This document shows positions 1 through 8,284 of a stretch of 34,925 nt of DNA, piece after piece (the stretch's first letter is position 1; every line of letters begins with the position of its first letter). Origin of the DNA: Oligoflexia bacterium (GTDB taxonomy: Bacteria > Bdellovibrionota > Bacteriovoracia > Bacteriovoracales > Bacteriovoracaceae); contig JADGAM010000024.1 of NCBI GenBank assembly GCA_015232015.1, forward strand, positions 538 through 35,462, in the 5' to 3' direction. The position numbers were made by a program, and so were the translations under genes. The notes beneath the pieces were generated by a model. That model did no database searches, was not told the origin of the DNA, and was given only the letters and a program-made list of their open reading frames with translations.

Positions 1-81
1 ATTTATTAACATTGAAGAATATATTGCAAAGATATAAAAATCAAATATTTTTTGCAAGGGCATTATTAAATTTCCGCTCCT

Positions 82-115
82 TTAAAGATTCCTTCTAATT
101 AAAGATTCCTTCTAA
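82..115. repeat. 17-bp perfect tandem duplication
   Basis: The unit TTAAAGATTCCTTCTAA occurs twice head to tail (82-98 and 99-115) in the leader of the fused dehydrogenase gene. The unit holds no clear operator-like dyad, so replication slippage is the simplest explanation. It could affect the 5' UTR or promoter spacing. The rest of 1-189 is AT-rich with no convincing promoter. Confidence 0.85.
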
Positions 116-189
116 AATTTCTAGCGAAATGTTTTATTTATTGTTAAAACTTATTCTATTAATCACCAATTTTTTATCGAGAAAATAGT

Positions 190-3100
190 ATGAATAACGC
201 ATCATCATCTAATGAGTCTAGCAACATATGCGAATCTCGCGATATACATGAATCTCTCGAATATCGAGTGACAGATCACCCGGTACTCGATTTTTCAGAG
301 TTAGAAAGTAAGCGAAAAATCAAATTTAATTTTAATGGAAAGATCTTAACTGGTATGGAGGGAGAACCTATACTAGTAGCACTGGCCGCCTTAGGCATCA
401 TAAAATTAAAAGAAGGTGCTAAGAAACACACTCCATTTGGGCCATTTTGTTTGCAAGGGCGCTGTTGCTCGTGTGCGATGAATGTAAATGGCAAACCCAA
501 TGTAATGACTTGTGTGACTCCACTAGAAGAGGGCATGAATGTTCATTATATGGGTAAAGATGTAGATACAGAGGTTTTTAAACGTTTGCCTGCTAAAAAA
601 ATAGACATTTCACCCTCAGGGATTAGTCAGGAACATCCTCGTTGTGACGTAGCGATAATAGGTGCGGGACCTGCGCCATTACAGTAGCACAGGCGGGAGT
701 GAGAAATGTTGTTTTATTCGATGATAAACCATATTTGGGAGGGCAATTAGCATTACAAACTCATACTTTTTTTGGAACCAAGGAGTTGGGTGCAAGTGTG
801 AGGGGATATGAAATTGCAAATCGAATGCGGCGGGAATTGGAAGCTCTACATGTTGATGTGAGATTAAACAGTACAGTAGTCGGTCTTTATCCACAAAATA
901 TGTTGGCGTTTAGAGATGAGGATCGCTTAAATTTTATTATGGCCCAAAAAATTATTGTAGCATCAGGAGCATCTGAGAAATTTATGAGCTTCGAAGGAAA
1001 CTGTCTTCCTGGAGTAATGGGAGCAGGTGGCGCGCAGACTTTGATGAATCTCTATGCCGTAAAACCTGGGAAAAAAGTTTTAATAATTGGTGGGGGTAAT
1101 ATTGGAGTAATTCTAGGTTATCAATTGATTCAAGCAGGAGTGGAGGTTGTAGCAATTGTAGAGGGGGCGGGACGAATGGGTGCATATGATGTGCACGTAA
1201 AAAAAATTGAAGCATTAGGAGTTCCAATTTATACAAAACATACTATCAAGCGTGCTTATGGAAAAGATAGAGTGGAAGGGGCCACAATTGTGGCATTAGA
1301 TGACAAGTGGAATTGGATTAATGGTAGTGAAAAAGATTTTCTGGTAGACACTGTTTGCTTGGCCGTAGGATTAAATCCATTAAATGAGTTGCTATGGCAA
1401 GCAGGTTGTGAGTTTACGCTTGTTCCTGAGATAGGAGAAGTTCCTTGCTTTGATAAATATCGACAAACATCAAATAGAGATATCTTTGTGGCCGGAGACT
1501 GCGCTGCTATTGGTGAGGCCTCTATTGCTCGCTTAGAGGGAAGGATTGCTTCTTTAAAAGCTGCTCTTGATTTAGGTCATCCACATCCAGAGTTTAATCA
1601 AAAAATGCAAGAGGCATTTCATTTGTTAGATAATATTGAAATGGGAACATTTGGAAAACGTTTAGGAATTGGTAAAGCAAAAATTATTGGTATGCCTGCC
1701 AATGTGGAGTTTAATGCTAAAGATTTTGTTCAAAAAGTTACGGCCGCAGATTTCAAGGGTAACGAAAAAAAAGTTTTAATATCATGTACTCAAGAAATTC
1801 CTTGTAACCCATGTGAAAGTTCATGTCACTTAAAAGCAATCTCTATTGGAGAAAAAATCAATCAACAACCAGATGTTAATTATCAAATTTGTAAAGGTTG
1901 TGGGTTGTGTGTTCCTGCATGTCCTGGACGAGCAATAAGAATATTACAATATAACTACGATGAAAAAAAATCTCTATCAGCACTAACCATACCATTTGAA
2001 TTTTGGCCTTATCCTAAGGCGGATGAAGATATTGATTTATATAATGTCAAAGGAGATATAATCACTAAAGGAAAAGTTTTAAAAGTTGTTATTCCTAAGA
2101 AAAAAATTGATTGTGGAGTAATAACCGTAAGCTTTGATCAAAAATTTGCATTTGATGTTGTTGCGGTGGAAGTGCGAGCTGAAGGACATGTAAGCAATGT
2201 AATTACCAGAGAGAATTTACATAAGGGTGATAAAAATTCAAGTTATATTTGTCGTTGTGAAGAGGTTACCTATGATGAGGTGTTGGCGCTTATAAAAAGA
2301 GGATATAACAGTATAAACGAATTAAAACGTTTAACTAGAGTAGGAATGGGACAGTGTCGGGGACTCAGTTGTACAAGTATCATTGAAGGATTATTAAAGC
2401 GTGAATTAAAACAAACGAACGAAGATGTTTTAGATGTAAAAAGACATAGAAGAAGTATATATAGACCTCCGGTTAAAAGAATTACTTTAGGAGAGGCGGC
2501 CAAACTTAAATTTACAAATGAAGAGATAAAATTATTTGAAGGAATAGAGCATGTGCGAACGATTCCTCAAGAGATAGTTAATACCTACATCAAAGATGAT
2601 TTTTCAATAAATTCTAACAATTGTAATTGTCCTGAAAATGAGAAATGTAAAATTGTAATCATTGGTGGTGGAATTGGCGGAGTGATGACTGCCTGGTGGT
2701 TGTCAAGACTTGGAGAAAGTGATGTTACTATTGTTGAAAGTAATTTTTTAAGTTCAGGAAAGACTGGTGCTGCCTTAGGAGGAATAAGAACTGGATTTAA
2801 TACTGCTAACAAAGTAGAGCGAGCTAAGAAGGGATTAGAAATTTATAAAATGTCCAAAGAGCTAATTGGAGAGGACGTTGGTTGGTTTCAAGGTGGGTAT
2901 GTTTACTTAGCATTTGATGAAAAACAAAACACACTATTTAAAAATAGTATGCCTATTTGGGAAGAGTCAAAAGTTCAATACTATTTTACAGAAAATAAGA
3001 GTGAGTTTGATCGTTATGTTCCAGGAATAGATTGTAATCGAATAGTTTCGTTAGTTCATTTTCCAGAGGCGGGAGGAGCAAATCCCTTTAGAGCAACATA

Positions 3101-3836
3101 CATGTTTGCAGAGGATGCCAAGAAGAAAGGAGTGAAGATATACAATAATCATGAAGTAACTTCTATTCAACTTGAGACATCTAAAAGTAATGCTAATGTC
3201 AACAAAGTGAAGGGAGTTAGAGTCTTTGATAAACGAGCTCAAAAATATAAGTTTATAGAGTGTGAACATGTTGTAAATGCAGCTGGAACTTCCGCCGTAA
3301 GAGTTGCTAAGATGTGTGCTATTGACCTTTCTGATCAGATTTGGATTGAACGACATGGGGCCTTTATTACTGAAAAAATGCCTATGTGGCTTGATCCTCT
3401 GGTAGTTTCATATCACCCAACGCTTTCAGGTTATTGGCAACAAAAGCGCATGGAGGAAAATGTTCGAGAAGGAGAAATTGTTGCTTGCTATAGCCCAGAA
3501 CATCCAATAAAGGGCTTTAATACTCACTCATATATTTACTTTTTAGCAAGAATGGCCAAATCAATGTTGTTGTGTCAACCATCTATGGCCGACGTAGGTA
3601 TTATTCGAAATTTTGCTGAACACTATGTTGGAAGAAAATCTGGTATTCCATTAATTGGGTCCACTCCAGTAAAGGGATTTTGGCTTAATATTGCTAAAAA
3701 AGGACATGGATTTATGTGCGCTCCGGGAGATGGTTTTGCTTTGGCCTCTTCCATTATAGAGGGAAAAGTTCATCCTTGGATTAGTGAGTGTGTGATTAAT
3801 GAAGAAGAAAAAGATTTGAAAGAAACAATGAAATAA
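190..3836 (+). CDS. Fused Fer2 / FAD / 4Fe-4S / BFD / DAO amino-acid dehydrogenase, probable proline dehydrogenase (frameshifted)
   Basis: Two frames make one gene. The first ends at a stop at 685-687 inside the FAD-binding GAGPA motif, and the second continues the same domain. Adding one G near 675 (GCGCC to GCGGCC) restores about 1215 residues. Domains in the repaired protein: a [2Fe-2S] ferredoxin domain (about 44-115; Cys87, 92, 95, 108); a pyridine-nucleotide-type FAD oxidoreductase (about 150-500); a ferredoxin-like [4Fe-4S] region (first Cys 533, CKGCGLC from 568); a BFD-type [2Fe-2S] domain (Cys688, 690, 723, 728); and a DAO-type flavoprotein (GGGIGG near 826). The order corresponds to HcnA-HcnB-HcnC, sarcosine oxidase alpha/beta, or the subunits of archaeal dye-linked L-proline dehydrogenase joined in one chain. 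The next gene encodes P5C dehydrogenase, so oxidation of proline or hydroxyproline is the likely role, by context only. The ribosome site before ATG 190 (GAGAAAA) is weak. The frameshift may be a sequencing error. Confidence 0.85.
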
Positions 3837-3925
3837 TTTTTAAATATAATTTTTAAATATGAATTTTAAATATAATTTTTAAATATTATTTTTTAATATA
3901 AACTTTTAATATAATTTTTTAACAT
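3835..3925. repeat. 13-bp minisatellite, about 7 copies
   Basis: The unit AATTTTTAAATAT is repeated without spacers at 3835, 3848, 3861, 3874, 3887, 3900 and 3913, with one to a few changes in the later copies, then decays into AT-rich sequence up to the ribosome site of the next gene. The first copy overlaps the stop codon at 3834-3836. It fills almost the whole gap between the dehydrogenase and the P5C dehydrogenase gene. No terminator hairpin is present, so the two genes may be cotranscribed. Confidence 0.9.
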
Positions 3926-3963
3926 AATTTTAATTTTTAAAATTCAAATAGGGGAGATAATTT

Positions 3964-5631
3964 ATGTCATCAGCAATTTATCAAACACCAATTCCAGTCA
4001 ATGAAGCAATTAAATCATACGCTCCTGGGAGTATTGAAAAGGCATTATTAAAGACCGAACTTGATAGACAAAAAAGAGAGTTAGTTGAAATTCCTCTAAT
4101 TATTGGTGATAAAATTATAAAGACTAGCAACACTGAAGAGATTCGCGCTCCTCATGATCGTTCATTAAAACTTGGAATTTATCATAAGGCGGGTAAAGAA
4201 GAGGTCGCTATGGCCATAAATGCTGCTAGAAATGCTAGAGAAGAGTGGGCGGCCATGAGCTTTGAAGATAGGGCCGCGATATTTTTAAAAGCAGCAGATC
4301 TATTGGCCACCAAGTATCGTTATATTATAAATGCAGCTACTATGCTTGGTCAGAGTAAAAACCCATTTCAAGCAGAGATTGATGCTGCTTGCGAGTTAAT
4401 AGATTTTTTTAGATTTAATGCTTATTATATGTTTAAGATCTACACTGATCAACCAATGGTTAATCCTTTTGGTAATTGGAATCGCCTAGAGTATCGTCCA
4501 TTAGAGGGATTTGTATTTGCAGTTACTCCATTTAATTTTACTTCAATAGCAGGAAATCTGCCAACTGCTCCCGCCATGCTTGGTAACGTTGTTGTATGGA
4601 AGCCAGCATCTACCTCTATGCTTTCATCTTATTACATTATGAAATTATTAAAAGAGGCCGGTCTTCCAGATGGTGTAATAAATATGATTCCAGGGAAAGG
4701 AAGTGATCTAGGTTCTACTATTTTAAATCATGCACATTTGGCAGGAATTCATTTTACGGGTTCTACTTCAGTATTTCAGGGGATGTGGAAAACTGTAGGT
4801 GAAAATTTATCTAAAAATGTTTATAAAAATTATCCTCGTATTGTCGGTGAAACGGGAGGAAAGGATTTCATTTTTGCTTATAAAGATGCGGATGCAAAAG
4901 CATTGGCAATTGCAATGTTTAGAGGAGCGTTTGAGTTTCAAGGTCAAAAATGTTCGGCCGCAAGCCGGGCCTATGTTCCAAAGTCTTTGTGGCCTAGTGT
5001 GAGAGATGATTTAGTAAAAATGGCCGAAGAGATTAAAGTTGGTGATATTTGTGATTTTAAAACATTCATGGGTGCCGTTATAGACAAAAATTCTTATGAT
5101 AATAACGTTAGTTATATTGAGTATGCTAAAAAATCAAATGAGGCAAAAATAGTTGTAGGCGGCCGCTACGATGATTCTAAAGGATATTTTATTTATCCAA
5201 CAGTGGTAGAAACAAGTAACCCAAAATTTAAATTAATGGAAGAAGAGATCTTTGGTCCAATTCTAACTGTACATCCATACGATGATAGTGATGACAGCAA
5301 TAAGTGTAGCGATGAAAAATTAAATGAAATATTAAAAATTGTTGATGAAACCAGTCCATATGCTCTTACGGGGGCCGTATTTGCACAAGATCGCAAAATG
5401 ATATCTAAAATTTCTAATGCTCTTAAAAACGCTGCTGGAAATTTTTATATCAACGATAAACCGACAGGCGCAGTAGTAGGTCAACAACCATTTGGAGGTG
5501 CACGTGCAAGTGGTACTAACGATAAGGCCGGTAGCTACTTAAACCTTATTCGTTGGTTGAATGTAAGAACAATCAAAGAAAACTTTTTACCAATTCATGA
5601 TTATAAATATCCTCACATGCAAGAAAGCTAG
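3964..5631 (+). CDS. pruA: L-glutamate gamma-semialdehyde (1-pyrroline-5-carboxylate) dehydrogenase, group 1
   Basis: The 555-residue protein oxidises glutamate semialdehyde to glutamate with NAD, the second step of proline breakdown. It aligns along its length, from memory, with the animal/fungal ALDH4A1 type rather than the PutA C-terminal domain: IDFFRFNA near the N-terminal third, EGFVFAVTPFNFT, the general-base region GETGGKD (Glu296), the nucleophile region GQKCSAASR (Cys330) and the C-terminal QQPFGGARASGTND block. The length is normal for the group (about 540). The start is set by GGGGAGA eight bases upstream of ATG. It lies 127 bp after the fused dehydrogenase and 12 bp before a lipoprotein gene, consistent with one operon. 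Function is confident from the family. Confidence 0.95.
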   Translation: MSSAIYQTPIPVNEAIKSYAPGSIEKALLKTELDRQKRELVEIPLIIGDKIIKTSNTEEIRAPHDRSLKLGIYHKAGKEEVAMAINAARNAREEWAAMSFEDRAAIFLKAADLLATKYRYIINAATMLGQSKNPFQAEIDAACELIDFFRFNAYYMFKIYTDQPMVNPFGNWNRLEYRPLEGFVFAVTPFNFTSIAGNLPTAPAMLGNVVVWKPASTSMLSSYYIMKLLKEAGLPDGVINMIPGKGSDLGSTILNHAHLAGIHFTGSTSVFQGMWKTVGENLSKNVYKNYPRIVGETGGKDFIFAYKDADAKALAIAMFRGAFEFQGQKCSAASRAYVPKSLWPSVRDDLVKMAEEIKVGDICDFKTFMGAVIDKNSYDNNVSYIEYAKKSNEAKIVVGGRYDDSKGYFIYPTVVETSNPKFKLMEEEIFGPILTVHPYDDSDDSNKCSDEKLNEILKIVDETSPYALTGAVFAQDRKMISKISNALKNAAGNFYINDKPTGAVVGQQPFGGARASGTNDKAGSYLNLIRWLNVRTIKENFLPIHDYKYPHMQES

Positions 5632-5643
5632 GAGATAAAAACA

Positions 5644-6576
5644 ATGAATAAACAGAACATGCAAATACGGAGCATGCAAATAAGAAGCATGCAAATACGG
5701 GACATACAAAATATATTTATTACAATATTTTTTATGTTAATATTATCATTGCCAATGACTCTTGTTCTTGTTTCATGTGGTATAAAGCAGGCAGATAACA
5801 ATTCTTCAAATAATGATCAAAATAACAACCTAGCAATTACTGAAGAGTTGCAAGCGGCCCAAAGTTATAATAAGAGTGAAATATTGTTGGCCAAGACCGT
5901 TTGTGATAGTTTGCAATCTAAAAAGATAAAATACACTACTGAGTATTCAAATCAAAAATTAAAATTTAATTACGATGAAGAGTGCACTTCCTGCGAGGAT
6001 GTTAAAACTAGTAGTAGTAATAGCATTACTATATCAGATGATATTACTGATGCTACTGATGATTTTAGGGATTTTTGTACTAGACTGAGGGCCTATTCTC
6101 CATCAAGTGCGGCAACTGATGCGGCGGCCGCAGCTGCAGCTACAGGTAGTGAGAAAACTTATAGATTTAACAAATTTGATCCTATACTTCCAACACTTCC
6201 AACACTTCCAACACTTGCAAATTCTTCTTTAAGTTCTGCTAGTAACAATGCAAAGGAATTTTCGAACACCGTTGATGTTGGAATAGAGAAGTTGCAATAT
6301 ACTTTTTATAACGAGGTTAATCGGGAGCATAGTGTGGCCGGAACTATAACAGTTATTCCTGTGCGAATATTGCGAGTGATTGAAAGTGATCAAGTAAGTG
6401 GAGTGAATGGTGAAATAAACTATGAAGTAAATGAAGTTAAAAATTTGGAAATTGTATCTTCTAAAGATAGTAAATGGCGTGGAATTGTTTATTCAGTTGA
6501 AAAAAAGACAAAATGTTCTGCTAATTCTAAACGTACTAACGAATATAAAGTCGAAAAAATCAAAGAAATTTTATAA
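5644..6576 (+). CDS. Putative lipoprotein with repeat-rich N-terminus
   Basis: No family is recognised for this 310-residue protein. Residues 24-45 form a hydrophobic segment ending in a lipobox (LVSC, Cys45), so a lipid-anchored exported protein is likely. The n-region is long and holds a 5-residue repeat (MQIRS, MQIRS, MQIRD) coded by three 15-bp units at 5659-5703; a later Met could be the true start, but AGGAG precedes ATG 5644. A low-complexity middle has an Ala run (codons near 6115-6140) and three LPT repeats from a 9-bp unit (6187-6213). The C-terminal part (about 215-310) looks folded and beta-rich. It follows pruA by 12 bp, so it is probably cotranscribed, but any link to proline use is unknown. 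Confidence 0.75.
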   Translation: MNKQNMQIRSMQIRSMQIRDIQNIFITIFFMLILSLPMTLVLVSCGIKQADNNSSNNDQNNNLAITEELQAAQSYNKSEILLAKTVCDSLQSKKIKYTTEYSNQKLKFNYDEECTSCEDVKTSSSNSITISDDITDATDDFRDFCTRLRAYSPSSAATDAAAAAAATGSEKTYRFNKFDPILPTLPTLPTLANSSLSSASNNAKEFSNTVDVGIEKLQYTFYNEVNREHSVAGTITVIPVRILRVIESDQVSGVNGEINYEVNEVKNLEIVSSKDSKWRGIVYSVEKKTKCSANSKRTNEYKVEKIKEIL

Positions 6577-6583
6577 ACGCCGA

Positions 6584-8209
6584 TTAAAAATCTTTCATTG
6601 CAGACGTAATTAATTTCCAAAAATTTTGTACGCTTGCAATTTCTAATCGTTCATCTGGAGTATGAATAGCTAAAATATTCATACCTAAGGAGAGAGCTTC
6701 GATTTTATTCTTTTTATTTGTATTTGTTGTGAGTAGGTCTCCATCCCTTAAACGGTCAACAATTATTCCACACTCTAAACCTGTATGAGTAATAAGTATT
6801 TTGGGATTTTTGTTAAAAAGAGATTCATAATTAGAAGAAATAGTTTTTAGTAAATTATTTTCTGAATAATCTGCTACTGGCCAGCTAGGATAGCTCCACT
6901 TAATGTTAATTTCAATTTCTGCCAGTGAAGCAATTTGATTAAAGATGTTTAAAAGTTTAAAACACTCTTGAGGATTAAAAAAACGAATTGATGATTGCAA
7001 AAGCATATCGCCATCATGAAGTTTACATAAAGAAAAATTAGAACTGAGTGAAGGGATAGAATATGAAACCTCTTCTTTTTTTTCATTATCTTGATGTTGA
7101 TGTTGATGAATGCAATAACTTTCTACTCCATGAGGAATTAAATTAACAATTGAAAGAAAACGTTTCTTATCTTTTAAGCTTAAAACTTTTGTAGATTCAG
7201 CTTCAGTATGAACTGGGCATGCATTAAAAGTGAATGAGAATTGGTTGTCATTAGATGGTAAAAAAGAGCACCAATCATTTTTTGCCTGATTTAGGATTTT
7301 TAGAATATTTGTAATTTTATTTTCAAGATCAATGGATTTATTAATACAGATCACTGCAAATGCTTCACGAGGAATAATATTATGAGCTTTGCCAGCAATA
7401 AACCCATGTAGAGAGTACTCAATTTTTTCTGAATCTAATCTATTTAAGCAATCAATTAAGAATTTAATGGCGTTAGCTTTTTGTTTATTAATTTCTCCGC
7501 CAGAATGACCACCAGTGAACCCCGAAACGCTTAAACGGTAGGCCACACTATTGCTGCTTTCTTCTTCTTCTTTGAATTTTGCTTTTAATTCAACTTTAAT
7601 ACTACCTGCACACCCTACATAAAATGTTCCAAAGTTACCTGTATCAAAATTTAATAAACGTTTGCTGCTAATAAAATCTTTTTCAATATGTTGGGCACCA
7701 TTAAGTCCAGTCTCTTCATCGACAGTAAAAAGTAATTCTAAAGGAGGGTGCTTTATATTTTTCGAGGTTAATGCTAAGGCAACGGCCATTCCAATGCCAT
7801 TATCCGCACCTAAGGTTGTTTTGTGGGCCTTTACATAACCATCTTCAGTAACAATAAGTTCAAGAGGGTGGTTTTTAAAATCAATTTTTACATCTGAAGT
7901 GGAATCACAAACCATGTCCATATGATTTTGTATTAATATAGGATGATGATTTTCATATTGATCAGAAGCGGAAACATAAATATAGACATTACCAGCTTTA
8001 TCGACTTTATATGAAAAATTATTTTTTTTAGCAAAATCAATTAAGTAATTTCTAATACCTTCTTCATTGCCACTTGCTCTTGGAATAGAAGAGATTTCTT
8101 TGAAATATTGCCAAACTTCAGCAGGGTCGCTGGGAAAAATTAAGTTGCAATCATTGTTTAAGTTATAATTACCGTTAGTGTTTTTTTTGCTGTCTTTATT
8201 GTTCGACAT
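6584..8209 (-). CDS. pepD: Aminoacyl-histidine dipeptidase / M20 metallopeptidase
   Basis: The 541-residue enzyme belongs to the PepD (beta-Ala-His dipeptidase, carnosinase-like) branch of peptidase family M20, a two-zinc cytosolic dipeptidase. Visible landmarks in order: the N-terminal VWQYFKEISSIPRASGNEEG segment, the metal-binding region IQNHMDMVCD, the bridging-Asp region LGADNGIGMA, the catalytic DEETGLNGA (adjacent Glu pair), GGHSGGEI in the lid domain and HTGLECGII near the C-terminus. GGAGG lies ten bases upstream of ATG. An odd His/Gln run (HQHQHQ, coded by a 6-bp repeat near 7090-7110) interrupts the lid region, and the N-terminal 20 residues are Asn/Lys-rich. Its 3' end converges with the + strand lipoprotein gene 7 bp away. 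Confidence 0.93.
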   Translation of the reverse strand: MSNNKDSKKNTNGNYNLNNDCNLIFPSDPAEVWQYFKEISSIPRASGNEEGIRNYLIDFAKKNNFSYKVDKAGNVYIYVSASDQYENHHPILIQNHMDMVCDSTSDVKIDFKNHPLELIVTEDGYVKAHKTTLGADNGIGMAVALALTSKNIKHPPLELLFTVDEETGLNGAQHIEKDFISSKRLLNFDTGNFGTFYVGCAGSIKVELKAKFKEEEESSNSVAYRLSVSGFTGGHSGGEINKQKANAIKFLIDCLNRLDSEKIEYSLHGFIAGKAHNIIPREAFAVICINKSIDLENKITNILKILNQAKNDWCSFLPSNDNQFSFTFNACPVHTEAESTKVLSLKDKKRFLSIVNLIPHGVESYCIHQHQHQDNEKKEEVSYSIPSLSSNFSLCKLHDGDMLLQSSIRFFNPQECFKLLNIFNQIASLAEIEINIKWSYPSWPVADYSENNLLKTISSNYESLFNKNPKILITHTGLECGIIVDRLRDGDLLTTNTNKKNKIEALSLGMNILAIHTPDERLEIASVQNFWKLITSAMKDF

Positions 8210-8242
8210 AGTTATTAATGCCTCCGTAAAAAATATTAGTGT

Positions 8243-8281
8243 GTTTTATTAAACTATTTTATTAAATTGTTTTATTAAAAC
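8243..8281. repeat. 13-bp tandem repeat, 3 copies
   Basis: Three adjacent 13-bp units of the form GTTTTATTAAACT (8243-8255, 8256-8268, 8269-8281) lie between the papain-like gene's stop and the ribosome site of pepD. The copies differ at a few positions. The period matches the larger 3835-3925 array, though the sequence differs. Confidence 0.7.
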
Positions 8282-8284
8282 AGG

